Shown: positions 29,301-38,288, counted from the first letter of the stretch. The stretch is DNA of 64,000 nt from Muribaculaceae bacterium Isolate-037 (Harlan) (GCA_003762615.1 RIAZ01000010.1:62001-126000), one strand, 5' to 3'. Made by a program: numbers and translations. Notes: generated by a model from the letters alone, not told the origin.

Positions 29301-32300
29301 ACAATCCGGCTTATGTCGAGAAAACGGTATTTACTCGTACATTCCCGTGGAATGAAAGTTTTAATGACGATGTTTCAGTATCGTTGCAAAACAACGATGG
29401 TCTGACAAACTTCCGGTTTGTCGTAAGTTCGGAATCAAATGTGCGCTGGGATGCTGTCAAGTGGAGTCCTGTCGTGTCTTACGCGGATTCAACCGGGACA
29501 CAGCAGAACCGCCCTGTCTGCCCGGACTATACGTTGTACGCCAATCACATAAAAAATGCCCCGTCTTATACAGCAACTACGGCGGATACAATTCTTTATG
29601 TAAAACCCGCTATAACTTTCTCAAATCCGTCTTATAACGGAAAAGTCACATTGACAGCGAAGACAACCGACAGACTGTTGGGCAAGAAATCCTTCGCCGT
29701 TATGGGTGGAATTGTGGCAAATGACTCTATTTCCATTCTGAAATCAGACATCGGCAGCGATAAGGTTTGGTTTGAATTGTTCTCGGATGATTGTCTTATA
29801 GGTGATGCCGTGTCAAATGTCGCTGTCCAGATTAAATCTCCGTCGGTGATTTTGCCTCAGACTGTTGATGCCAACCTGTATGCAGCCAATGACCCGTCTG
29901 GATTCGGACATCTATATCGAGGCTGGGGCGGTTTTGTGTATAACGCATCTGAAAACCGTTACTCCCGGCCTATTGATGAGTCTTTGCTGACATTGCCTGA
30001 AGATGAAAATGTCACTCTTGACCCATTGACAATGGCGTTTACGCCGTTGAGTACGGATTTGAATAAACTTGACCGTTGGAGCGGTCAGCGCGAGGAGATA
30101 TTCATCACTGCCACAAACATGGGGTCGGCCCGTCTGACCGAACTGGATGTTGTCCTTACGAATCCGTTTGACAATATAGGAGCAGTGGCCGGCATTGCCG
30201 GTGAACATCTGCAAGGCACTGGTGCGGCTGCAATCTCTCAGGAGATGGTAAGCAACAGCCGTGTTGTCCAGACAGGTGTCATGCTCACCTATAATGATTC
30301 CAAGGGCAGCTCTACAACCAAGTCTATGATGATTGACCTCAACGGTGACGGTTATCCTGACATTGTAGCCGGAGGTAAAGTTCAATACACCAATACACTC
30401 GGCGGTATAAGCGGAGAGGTTCTCGGTGGCATAGGCACTGTTTCAAGTGAAAACCAGTCAAAGGGATTTGCCCTTAGCAGCGATGCGATAATGTCAGTCA
30501 GCAATACTGTCGGACACATTGCAGGTGGCAAGGCAAGCAATTCCAATCAGGAATCCAGCAGCAAGGCAAAAGGCGGTATTCCTGTATCTGCAAGTATCCC
30601 TCCGTCTAATGAGGATTGGAGTACAGAGAGCTTCGTCGATGTAAACGGTGACGGTCTGCCCGACAAGATAGTCTCAGGTGGCAAAGTTCGCATCAATCTC
30701 GGTTATGCCTTTACAGAGCCGATAGACTGGGATATTGACCGCATACAGGGAGGCAAGGGTCAGTCTTTCTCGGCTGGGGCATCCTTCAATATCGGTTCAA
30801 GTAGTTTTGCCGGAGGATTTAATTTCGTAACCTCCAAAAACGGTGAGGAGTATAATCTTACGGATATAAACTCTGACGGACTGCCTGACAAGGTTTGGAA
30901 ATCCGGCGATAATATTATGGTCGCCTTGAATACCGGTATTGGTTTTGACACCCCGTTTGTATGGAAAGGCGCAAAGGCTCTCAATGAGTCTGCATCCACA
31001 TCTGAAGGTAGCAATGTAGCCTTCACGGTCAACATTACTCCTAAGATTATTCCGATTAAAATATCGGTTAACCCCGGTGTTTCATTGAGCCATAGCATCA
31101 ACCGCACGAAATATTCCTTGCAGGATGTTGACGGTGACGGCTATCTGGATATAGTTGAGTCTGACAGCGAGAGCGAGCTGAAGGTTACCCGCTCGGCTAT
31201 CGGTCGTACCAATATGCTCAGATCGGTCACCAACTCTATTGGCGGTCGCTTTGAGGTGGACTATGCCCATTCAACTCCTACCTACGGGCATCCCGGCGGC
31301 AAGTGGGTAATGTCGGCACTGACTATTGACGACGGTATCCATGACGACGGTCCGTTGATGAAGTCGGCGTTTGAATACTCCGACGGTTTCCGTGACCGCC
31401 ATGAGCGCGACTTCCTCGGTTTCGGCAAGGTTATTACAAAGAGCCTTGACACCAACAGCGGCAACAGCGTATATCGCCAGGCCGTTCAGGAATTTGCGGT
31501 TGATAACTATTATGCCTCCGGCAACCTTGTGGCCTCCTACGTCACCGACGCATCGGGCAACAAGTTCACCGAGACAGTCAACGAGTATGACACATACAGC
31601 GTGACAGCCAATAAGGATAGCTACTCTTTCGCTCAGAAGGATGTCATTTACAGTGACCGTGCATCGGCGTTTGTTCCCCTCCGTTACACTGCCAACAAGC
31701 AGTATGAGGGTGCATCGCAGGGCATGGTTATTTCCGAGGCTTGGAACGAGTATTATCTCAACGGCTACCACGGAGAACTGAAATCCTACCGTTACAGTGA
31801 CAAGGGCAACCTTGGCAGTAACGGTGCAGGTGGTTATGACTACGCAACCAACATCCAGTACACATCCAACGACAGCAAGCACATTTTCGGTCTCCCCACC
31901 AATGTGACGGTTGTCGGAGGTGACGGCTCGATGTATCACAATGTGTCGGCAACTTACGACACCAAATATCCCAATCATCTGACGCAGGTGTCGCAGCAGC
32001 TCGGTTCGGGCGTTGCAGTCACCGACTACAAGTATGACCGCTACGGCAACATTTCCCAAAAGACCCTCCCGGCAAACGGTACAGGTCAGCGTATGTGGTA
32101 CAAGTACCGCTACGAGCCTGAGATGAATATGTATGTCGAGCGCATAGACGACGCATGGGGTTACCGCAGCGAGGCCGGTAATTTCGATTACCGCTACGGC
32201 ATCGCCCTTGAACGCCGCGACCTCAACAATTTCTACTACGAGACTGAAATTGACAACATGGGTCGTGTCACCAAGGTTCGCGGTCCCAACGAGCTGGCGA

Positions 32301-35300
32301 CAGGCGTTGATTACATTATCGCGTTTGAGTACAAGCCAAAGGCAGAGTTTGGCGAGTCCGGCATATCCGCTCCGGCATACGCTGTCACCAAGCATTACGA
32401 CATCCAGCATCCCGGTGACGACCTTGAGACCGTGACATTCGTTGACGGTTTCGGCAGACCCGTACAGGTGAAGAAAGACGGCGTTGTCACGACAGCATCC
32501 AAGGGTTCGGGCGCATCCGACCAGAATGTGATGATTGTCAGCGGGCGCAATGTCTATGACGCTTTCGGTCGTGTCGCTAAGGCTTACTATCCTACAACCG
32601 AGGGTATGGGTGGCAAGACTTCGTTCAGCACCACGTTTGATAATGTCAATCCGACAATCACGGCTTATGACGTTCTCGACCGTGCATTGAGCGTGAAACT
32701 TCCCGACGATTCGGAGACGACTACCGAATATTCTCTTGACAATGGTGCCAATGCCCTTGTAACGACAGTTACCGACGCGCTCGGCAACAAGCAGGCAACG
32801 CATACCAACGGCAGCGGCAAGACGGTCAAGTCCGTTCAGCTCAGCGGTCCTGACGGTGATATTGTAACAACGTTTGAATATGACGGCATCCAGCGTCTCG
32901 TCAAGGTTACTGACGCAGATGAGAATGTCACCACGTCGGTTTACGACATGGGAGACCGCCGCACGGAGGTCAACCACCCGGCAAGCGGCATCACGTCATT
33001 TACTTATGACCCGCTCGGCAATGTCCTGACCAAGCAGACTGCAAACATGGCGGAGGAAGGAAAGATGATAACCTACACCTACGACTACCACCGTCTGACA
33101 GGTATCAATTATCCTGACCACCCCGAAAACAATGTCAAGTATTACTATGGCAGCCGCAACGCCTCCTACAACCGCATCGGTCGTCTGATGATGCGCGAGG
33201 ATGGAACTGGCGCGATAGAATACTTCTACGGCAAGATGGGCGAGGTCTCCAAGACACGCCGCACTCTCATAGTGCCCAATCAGGCGATTGCAACCTACGT
33301 TACCCAGTGGACTTACGACAGCCACAACCGACTCATCGAGATGATCTATCCCGACGAGGAGAAGGTTACTTATTCCTACAACCTCGGAGGTCTCCTTGAA
33401 AAGGTTCGCGGCGAGAAGTCATACGGCTATGACTACATCACCAAGTTAGGCTACGACAAGTTCGAGCAGCGCAGCTACCTGAAGTACTGCAACGGCGCGG
33501 AGACATTCTACACCTACGACAACCGTCGCCGCCTGAGCAATCTCGCTGTCAACAGCGGAGGCACATCCATTATGGACAACGCCTATACGTTTGATGCGGT
33601 CAGCAATGTACTTTCGGTGGCAAATAATGCTTCTCTCCCTGCCAACGGCAATGCCGGCGGCCAGATGTCGCACACCTATACTTATGACGGTCTCTATCGT
33701 CTCGCCACCGCCAAAGGTACATACACCGGAGCAGACAACAAGTCCGCATCCTATACCCTCGCTATGGGCTATGACAATATGCACCGCATCAAGTCGAAGA
33801 GCCAGCATCTCACTCAGGACAACGTTCAGTTCAACGGCACCCTCAATGTCGGTTACGACCTCACTTACGCCTACAGTTCGGAAGAAGGAAAGAAATTCCA
33901 ACTCGAAAGTGTAAAGGATGTTAATTACCGCACTGAGGAGACTCCCGAAGGTCAACAAGTGGAGAACGGTCACATCTACCAGTACGACAAAAACGGCAAC
34001 CTTATTTACGTCAACACCAATCGCGTAATGACGGATGGCCATAGAGATAACAGTGTCGGAGAGCGCAAGCTTATCTGGGATGAGGAGAATCGTCTGCTTG
34101 CTGTTGACGACAACGGCTTCGTGTCCAACTACTGGTACGACGCCGACGGAGAGCGCACTGTCAAGACATCCGGAGAAAGCGATCAGGTCTATGTCAACGG
34201 AGTCTTCTCCGGTGGCTCGACCAACACCGCGAAATTCTCCCTCTATGTCAGCCCGTACCTCGTGGCTAATCAGGGAGGTCGTTACACCAAACATATCTAC
34301 GCTGGTTCGCAGAGAATTGTGTCCAAGGTCGGCGATTTCGCCTCCTACGGCTCAGACCCGCGCCGCATAGAATATGCCGGTGCCAACACCGACGGCCTTT
34401 CGGTTGACTACAAGTCAAAGTATGCAGCGCAGCAGCAGGTTATCAAGGACAACTACAAGTTCTTCGATGTACCGTACAACGGCACTGACAACGACAACTA
34501 TGCTGACGGCGAAGGATTCTGCTGCAATGACGGTTCAATGGAGGCGGCTGTTGCGCAGGCTCGGAAGGCTCAGACCCGCGCGGTTTCGCGGTCTTTCAAA
34601 GATCCCGACAACTACGAGAACTTGCAGTTCTTCTATCACCCCGACCACCTCGGAAGTTCCAGCTTCATTACCAACCTTGACGGTGAAGTAGTTCAGCACA
34701 TCGAGTATGTCCCCTTCGGCGAAGTCTTCATCGAGGAGCGCAACAACGTGTGGAACACTCCTTATCTCTTCAACGCTAAAGAGTTCGATGAGGAGACAGG
34801 TATGTACTACTACGGTGCCCGCTACTATGACCCACGTATCAGCCTGTGGATGTCAACTGACCCAGCACAAGAAGAATATTATAGCCATTCTTCCTACTGT
34901 TTCTCAGGCAATAATCCTATAATATACATAGATTACAATGGAAAAGAATGGACTGATTTAGATGGGCAGGTCATAACAGATACTAAGAATATCAAGAAAT
35001 TCATATTTTATTCAAAAGATTTCAGCAAACAAGCAAAAGTGCAATATAATGACGGCATCAAAAAGTATGGAGCTGGAAGTGTAGCCATGAGTCAGACAAG
35101 TACTACTCAGGCTTTCTCAGAAGATTGGAAAAATATGAATGGAACTGAGATTTCTGAAGTATTAATTATGACGCACGGGAAGAATCAATCAATTCTTGTT
35201 GGTGAAGGTCAGCAGTTTACGGCAACAGGAGATGGGAAAACTAATATTTCAAGGTCTCCTGCTCCAAATATTCAAGATCTTCCTCAACCGACTGGCAATA

Positions 35301-35602
35301 TTGAAAATGCGATGTTATATATGTATTCTTGCCATTCTGCAGACACAAATCCACATCCACACGGAGAAGGAGATCATCAACAAGGAGCTTTGCTTGGGTC
35401 ACAACGACCAATAGCGTATGTATTTGCTCAATATTTCAAATTTTATGGAGTGCAAGGCACAAGTGAATCTGTAAATTACCATTACGGCTTAATGGATTTA
35501 TTTTCGCCTTCATCAGATTATTTGCAACCATATCCAGCAAATGGAGGTAAATGGCGCATTTACTACAATTCCAATAACTCATTAAGAAAGCAGGGCAAAT
35601 GA
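26318..35602 (+). CDS. SpvB/RHS polymorphic toxin with candidate cysteine-protease-like tip
   Basis: 3,094 residues with a signal peptide (MKRIYSIAVATAILSAVGLS). Order: low-complexity Ser/Gln linker (to ~110); beta domain (~120-260); SpvB N-terminal domain from ~266 (PPTANNRGSANLQYAFEMPP, GNGWLGQGWDLSVPSITLDT); FG-GAP/VCBS calcium-type repeats such as VDLNGDGLPDKV near 656, 744, 1338, 1439, 1515 and 1600; RHS/YD repeats ~1870-2849, closing with FFYHPDHLGSS, NAKEFDEETGMYYYGARYYD and SLWMSTDP. The tip (~2850-3094) is AT-rich and unlike the rest, with VLIMTHGK (His2953) and YMYSCHSAD (Cys3005), a pattern of clan CD proteases. This resembles a one-chain TcB-TcC toxin cocoon. Immunity candidate overlaps its stop by 4 bp. 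Confidence 0.88.
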   Translation: MKRIYSIAVATAILSAVGLSGAWFLSGPSAGANNSPGSSGINIEADSPSSSPGTVLSESGNSSPQQQEKVKDAGIAATQPAKTNASKQDADKYSRIPDGESVKGSFRKGQADSLAVAGGAISFSGGTLLRDTELSVSVLAEDDMPELDFAMTNVTAQGEGYRFLPHGTHFSEEGATVRLGYDRTRIPSGYTEDDIRTFYYDVEQEHWVALDRIAVNKELAYVESKTTHFTDMINGVIQAPESPETDGFAPTMMNDIKAADPTAKLNIITPPTANNRGSANLQYAFEMPPARNGMAPSLAISYNSDGGNGWLGQGWDLSVPSITLDTRWGVPRYDLTNETETYSLSGSMLSTMDDNGAMSVAHRGDKIARKSDRQFYTRQGGDFSRIIRKGSSPADYYWEVTDKQGVVYTYGGEGAVLKGTITDLSGNTREVISEWKLKRVVETHGDWIEYEYTAVDEPVRGGLVAKAIYLSKVSAGNAESDGPHTVVTLTGNKTKRQKANNARYGYLTSSNRLLENVQIDFMGGKLRSYSFSYVDGAFHKDMLESVRQFDDKGNEFTFQKFDYYDDVQSGNGYVPFKSESETWNTHNDGLDADFINPLQGMDMFSDKPSALGGTTSSSVGGSFYAGVGPDDQSTTTTTTGGGGFNYSNDKSKGLSTFVDLNGDGLPDKVYRDGGALYYRPQLRDANSGEISYGEPIRVKGISGFSSSSSNTYSGGADVKVGWGPVAATVGVDLSKTTTKTKEYFSDINGDGLIDLVSNGKVYFNHIEFDAQGNAVPTFTLSSADTPSPIIYDPTNIDTSVGAIDPEEQAEVLRISPMEDAVRVWVAPRVGVVNISGTVSLVTPTGDYDADEYEKADGVRVAIQKGSSELWSQSIAKGDASAHNAAATAVSVNKGDRIYFRVQSGTEEMGNGAFDEVVWHPVITYTGAEEIMPNGYSTTKYEPEEGALYFAATSLSIAKNNPTVGISGNFTKPETTDDVTLTIVGSTDRKDVNGNDNPAYVEKTVFTRTFPWNESFNDDVSVSLQNNDGLTNFRFVVSSESNVRWDAVKWSPVVSYADSTGTQQNRPVCPDYTLYANHIKNAPSYTATTADTILYVKPAITFSNPSYNGKVTLTAKTTDRLLGKKSFAVMGGIVANDSISILKSDIGSDKVWFELFSDDCLIGDAVSNVAVQIKSPSVILPQTVDANLYAANDPSGFGHLYRGWGGFVYNASENRYSRPIDESLLTLPEDENVTLDPLTMAFTPLSTDLNKLDRWSGQREEIFITATNMGSARLTELDVVLTNPFDNIGAVAGIAGEHLQGTGAAAISQEMVSNSRVVQTGVMLTYNDSKGSSTTKSMMIDLNGDGYPDIVAGGKVQYTNTLGGISGEVLGGIGTVSSENQSKGFALSSDAIMSVSNTVGHIAGGKASNSNQESSSKAKGGIPVSASIPPSNEDWSTESFVDVNGDGLPDKIVSGGKVRINLGYAFTEPIDWDIDRIQGGKGQSFSAGASFNIGSSSFAGGFNFVTSKNGEEYNLTDINSDGLPDKVWKSGDNIMVALNTGIGFDTPFVWKGAKALNESASTSEGSNVAFTVNITPKIIPIKISVNPGVSLSHSINRTKYSLQDVDGDGYLDIVESDSESELKVTRSAIGRTNMLRSVTNSIGGRFEVDYAHSTPTYGHPGGKWVMSALTIDDGIHDDGPLMKSAFEYSDGFRDRHERDFLGFGKVITKSLDTNSGNSVYRQAVQEFAVDNYYASGNLVASYVTDASGNKFTETVNEYDTYSVTANKDSYSFAQKDVIYSDRASAFVPLRYTANKQYEGASQGMVISEAWNEYYLNGYHGELKSYRYSDKGNLGSNGAGGYDYATNIQYTSNDSKHIFGLPTNVTVVGGDGSMYHNVSATYDTKYPNHLTQVSQQLGSGVAVTDYKYDRYGNISQKTLPANGTGQRMWYKYRYEPEMNMYVERIDDAWGYRSEAGNFDYRYGIALERRDLNNFYYETEIDNMGRVTKVRGPNELATGVDYIIAFEYKPKAEFGESGISAPAYAVTKHYDIQHPGDDLETVTFVDGFGRPVQVKKDGVVTTASKGSGASDQNVMIVSGRNVYDAFGRVAKAYYPTTEGMGGKTSFSTTFDNVNPTITAYDVLDRALSVKLPDDSETTTEYSLDNGANALVTTVTDALGNKQATHTNGSGKTVKSVQLSGPDGDIVTTFEYDGIQRLVKVTDADENVTTSVYDMGDRRTEVNHPASGITSFTYDPLGNVLTKQTANMAEEGKMITYTYDYHRLTGINYPDHPENNVKYYYGSRNASYNRIGRLMMREDGTGAIEYFYGKMGEVSKTRRTLIVPNQAIATYVTQWTYDSHNRLIEMIYPDEEKVTYSYNLGGLLEKVRGEKSYGYDYITKLGYDKFEQRSYLKYCNGAETFYTYDNRRRLSNLAVNSGGTSIMDNAYTFDAVSNVLSVANNASLPANGNAGGQMSHTYTYDGLYRLATAKGTYTGADNKSASYTLAMGYDNMHRIKSKSQHLTQDNVQFNGTLNVGYDLTYAYSSEEGKKFQLESVKDVNYRTEETPEGQQVENGHIYQYDKNGNLIYVNTNRVMTDGHRDNSVGERKLIWDEENRLLAVDDNGFVSNYWYDADGERTVKTSGESDQVYVNGVFSGGSTNTAKFSLYVSPYLVANQGGRYTKHIYAGSQRIVSKVGDFASYGSDPRRIEYAGANTDGLSVDYKSKYAAQQQVIKDNYKFFDVPYNGTDNDNYADGEGFCCNDGSMEAAVAQARKAQTRAVSRSFKDPDNYENLQFFYHPDHLGSSSFITNLDGEVVQHIEYVPFGEVFIEERNNVWNTPYLFNAKEFDEETGMYYYGARYYDPRISLWMSTDPAQEEYYSHSSYCFSGNNPIIYIDYNGKEWTDLDGQVITDTKNIKKFIFYSKDFSKQAKVQYNDGIKKYGAGSVAMSQTSTTQAFSEDWKNMNGTEISEVLIMTHGKNQSILVGEGQQFTATGDGKTNISRSPAPNIQDLPQPTGNIENAMLYMYSCHSADTNPHPHGEGDHQQGALLGSQRPIAYVFAQYFKFYGVQGTSESVNYHYGLMDLFSPSSDYLQPYPANGGKWRIYYNSNNSLRKQGK
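34004..34863 (+). repeat. RHS core repeat, copy 1 (inside the giant RHS gene)
   Basis: 860 bases that align without gaps with 36071-36930, offset 2,067. The encoded proteins differ at only about five residues. In the first 240 bases compared (34021-34260) I count 24 differences, all silent. Confidence 0.9.
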
Positions 35603-36063
35603 CAAAAAAAAGACTTTTTCTCATTGTCGTATTTACTGCGACAATAGTCTTAAGTCTACTCTCTATCGCTTATAGCAAGCACTATATCAAATATAGTGCT
35701 TGCTATAAGCTCACTACACTTAAGACTCCGTACTATCCTGATGCCTATAGGTTTATAAATACTAAAGAAGATCTTGAGGTTTGTATTGAATCGGTGAACG
35801 ATACTGTTGATGTTAAGAATTTCATTGAGTCCAATAAAATAGACTTTAGAAGATATTCCTATGTGATGGTATTTGGTGCCCCTATTAAGGAGATGTATTA
35901 TAGTTTAAAAACAACTATTTTTGACGATAAATCACCAAGTTATGCAAAAGCAATAAAATACAATAAAAAATGTGTTTTTATAAAATATGCTCATCCAACC
36001 GGGTATATATATATATACCGAATAAAAAAGGACCTAAGCCTAACAGGTTTCAATGGAATCTAA
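35599..36063 (+). CDS. Candidate immunity protein for the first RHS tip
   Basis: 154 residues, unrecognised. MTKKRLFLIVVFTATIVLSLLSIAY is a membrane anchor or signal peptide; the remainder is a small soluble domain. The sequence is AT-rich like the toxin tip before it and unlike the RHS core. Its ATG overlaps the toxin stop (ATGA) and it is directly followed by the second RHS tail. In polymorphic toxin loci the gene right after a tip is usually its immunity gene; that position is the only evidence. A periplasmic or membrane location would suit a toxin acting in or beyond the inner membrane. Confidence 0.6.
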   Translation: MTKKRLFLIVVFTATIVLSLLSIAYSKHYIKYSACYKLTTLKTPYYPDAYRFINTKEDLEVCIESVNDTVDVKNFIESNKIDFRRYSYVMVFGAPIKEMYYSLKTTIFDDKSPSYAKAIKYNKKCVFIKYAHPTGYIYIYRIKKDLSLTGFNGI

Positions 36064-37648
36064 TGGCATAGTCTATGTAAACACCAACCGGGTTATGACT
36101 GACGGACATAGGGACAACAGTGTCGGTGAGCGCAAGCTCATCTGGGATGAGGAGAATCGTCTGCTTGCTGTGGACGACAACGGTTTCGTGTCCAACTACT
36201 GGTACGATGCCGATGGTGAACGCACTGTCAAGACTTCGGGCGAAAGCGATCAGGTCTATGTCAACGGAGTTTTCTCCGGCGGCTCGACCAACACCGCTAA
36301 ATTCTCCCTCTATGTAAGCCCGTATCTCGTGGCAAATCAGGGAGGTCGCTACACCAAGCATATCTACGCCGGTAGCCAACGCATCGTGTCCAAGGTCGGC
36401 GATTTCGCCTCCTACGGCTCAGACCCGCGTCGCATCGAGTATGCCGGTGCGAACACCGACGGTCTTTCGGTTGACTACAAATCGAAGTATGCAGCCCAGC
36501 AACAGGTAATCAAGGACAACTACAAGTTCTTCGATGTTCCCTACAACGGTACTGACAATGACAACTATGCCGATGGTGAAGGGTTCTGCTGCAACGACGG
36601 CTCTATGGAGGCGGCGGTGGCAGAGGCACGGAAGTCTCAGACCCGCGCGGTTTCGCGGTCGTTCAAAGACCCCGACAACTACGAGAACTTGCAGTTCTTC
36701 TATCATTCCGACCACCTCGGCAGCTCCAGCTTCATCACCAACCTTGACGGTGAAGTGGTTCAGCACATAGAGTATGTCCCCTTCGGAGAGGTCTTCATCG
36801 AGGAGCGAAACAACGTATGGAACACGCCTTATCTCTTCAACGCGAAGGAATTCGATGAGGAAACAGGTATGTACTACTACGGTGCTCGTTACTATGATCC
36901 ACGTCTCAGTCTGTGGATGTCAACGGATCCAATGGAAGAAATTTCGCCCGATATATCCAGTTATACTTTTTGTCATAACAATCCGATAAATCGTGTTGAC
37001 CCATTAGGATTAACTGACTATTTTAACGAAAATGGAGCATATATTCAAACCATAGATGATCAAAAAGATGTCAGGGTAATGGTTTTTATAACGAAGAAGG
37101 ATAAGGATAAAGCTGCACTCGCAGTCAGCGAAGGCAAATGTATGGCTGTTCCATCAAGAGAAGTTGTAAAGACCATGAAAGAAACATATGATCTAACCGA
37201 GAAAACCGGCAATGAACATGGTTTCCGGGTTGGAAAAAACGGCACGATTTCCCCAATTGTTGAGGGAGAGGGCGATGTTGTTAACGATGCTCACTGGAAA
37301 GATGCAATTGACGCTCTTGTCAACGTTGGAGACAGGGTTTCCTATGATGTGCATTCTCACCCGCAGTTAATCTTCCATGAAGGTGATAGCAAGTTATTAT
37401 ACAATAATTTACCCTCTCAAACTGACATAGATAATACTGTTGGAGATAGTCCTAATGTAGTATTAGGTTATAAGATGGTTCAGCTTCCTAATAATCATAA
37501 TACAATTGGTGGTTCACCAAATGTAACCGTTGAAAAACGAATACGATTCTATAACAGGACTGGGGCATTGAACTCTGACAATTACAAATTCTCATCATTT
37601 GAGAGAGCTGTAGATAAGATTCATAAATGGAAACCAAAGACAAAATAG
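36053..37648 (+). CDS. Orphan RHS tail with JAB/MPN-like toxin tip
   Basis: 531 residues, no signal peptide and none of the SpvB part: it begins inside an RHS repeat (MESNGIVYVNTNRVMTDGH) and follows the main gene's RHS core to SLWMSTDP, then diverges. The junction has INRVDPLGLTDYF, a classic RHS tip border. The tip (~300-531) carries H434-S-H436-P and S455-x-x-D458 with Glu in the preceding EGEGD stretch (~404-406), a JAMM metalloprotease layout as in Tox-JAB domains. Without recombination it probably is not secreted. It overlaps the upstream gene by 11 bp and the downstream lipoprotein gene by 22 bp. Confidence 0.8.
   Translation: MESNGIVYVNTNRVMTDGHRDNSVGERKLIWDEENRLLAVDDNGFVSNYWYDADGERTVKTSGESDQVYVNGVFSGGSTNTAKFSLYVSPYLVANQGGRYTKHIYAGSQRIVSKVGDFASYGSDPRRIEYAGANTDGLSVDYKSKYAAQQQVIKDNYKFFDVPYNGTDNDNYADGEGFCCNDGSMEAAVAEARKSQTRAVSRSFKDPDNYENLQFFYHSDHLGSSSFITNLDGEVVQHIEYVPFGEVFIEERNNVWNTPYLFNAKEFDEETGMYYYGARYYDPRLSLWMSTDPMEEISPDISSYTFCHNNPINRVDPLGLTDYFNENGAYIQTIDDQKDVRVMVFITKKDKDKAALAVSEGKCMAVPSREVVKTMKETYDLTEKTGNEHGFRVGKNGTISPIVEGEGDVVNDAHWKDAIDALVNVGDRVSYDVHSHPQLIFHEGDSKLLYNNLPSQTDIDNTVGDSPNVVLGYKMVQLPNNHNTIGGSPNVTVEKRIRFYNRTGALNSDNYKFSSFERAVDKIHKWKPKTK
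36071..36930 (+). repeat. RHS core repeat, copy 2 (orphan tail)
   Basis: Gapless 860-base partner of 34004-34863. Homologous exchange between the copies would put the JAB-like tip on the secreted RHS protein and delete the 2.07 kb holding the first tip and its immunity gene. Confidence 0.9.
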
Positions 37649-38166
37649 CTATTAAATTAGCAATTATGTTAATTGGTGTATGCACCCTGATTTCTTGTAA
37701 AGCAATTATCTCCCCCAACACGAATGGGGGAGATGATTACTCTCTCATAAAAGTATTAGGATATGCCTATGCCAATCCAAGTTCTGGTGATACAATTAAT
37801 ACCATACCATCATATTCTTTCAATTTGCCTAAAAAAATGGTAAAAAGGGTGGATTATGATATGGGGATAACTGTTGTAGAACTCAAAGATTATCAGTACA
37901 TTTATATCATATATGAACCAAATAAGTTTTCGGATTATAGTGAACTTATTAGTCATCTTAAAGTTTATTTGGAAGAGTCGGACAATTCTCGATTAAATAA
38001 ACTTAGCAATCACATTAATCTAAATAAAAACACTAAGCGTTTAAATCGTTTTTACAGAAAAGATAATTTTGAAATTGGCATACTCAATGTCCTTCCTCAA
38101 AATTACGAGGACCTTTTTAGTGTGATTGAAAACTCGTTTAATGTACAGTATCGAAGCCATAATTAG
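37627..38166 (+). CDS. Lipoprotein, candidate immunity to the JAB-like tip
   Basis: 179 residues, unrecognised. Lipoprotein signal METKDKIAIKLAIMLIGVCT then LISC with the lipid Cys near residue 24. The rest has no known motif and is AT-rich. The start lies 22 bp inside the orphan tail's 3' end, the standard position for an immunity gene. A surface- or periplasm-anchored immunity protein would fit a toxin acting in the envelope. Assignment rests on position only. A terminator-like hairpin follows. Confidence 0.62.
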   Translation: METKDKIAIKLAIMLIGVCTLISCKAIISPNTNGGDDYSLIKVLGYAYANPSSGDTINTIPSYSFNLPKKMVKRVDYDMGITVVELKDYQYIYIIYEPNKFSDYSELISHLKVYLEESDNSRLNKLSNHINLNKNTKRLNRFYRKDNFEIGILNVLPQNYEDLFSVIENSFNVQYRSHN

Positions 38167-38247
38167 GTCATCACGAAATTCTCATATGAGTGTTTGGTGA
38201 GATACGATTGATAGATAAACAGAGTTCAATAAAATTCTCTTAGAATT

Positions 38248-38288
38248 GAGGCTGGAATCAGGTTTTTACTAAAACTGATTCCAGCCTC
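38248..38288 (+). terminator. Terminator-like hairpin after the RHS locus
   Basis: GAGGCTGGAATCAG and its exact complement (14 bp) flank a 13-base loop 81 bases after the last RHS-locus stop. There is no long T run after it, so it may act as a hairpin end rather than a standard intrinsic terminator. Confidence 0.55.

Noticed and set aside
31271..32977. Long minus-strand frame (568 codons) inside the RHS gene
   Set aside because: It is antisense to clear RHS repeats with coding character; the minus product is low-complexity Val/Ile-rich and matches no family.
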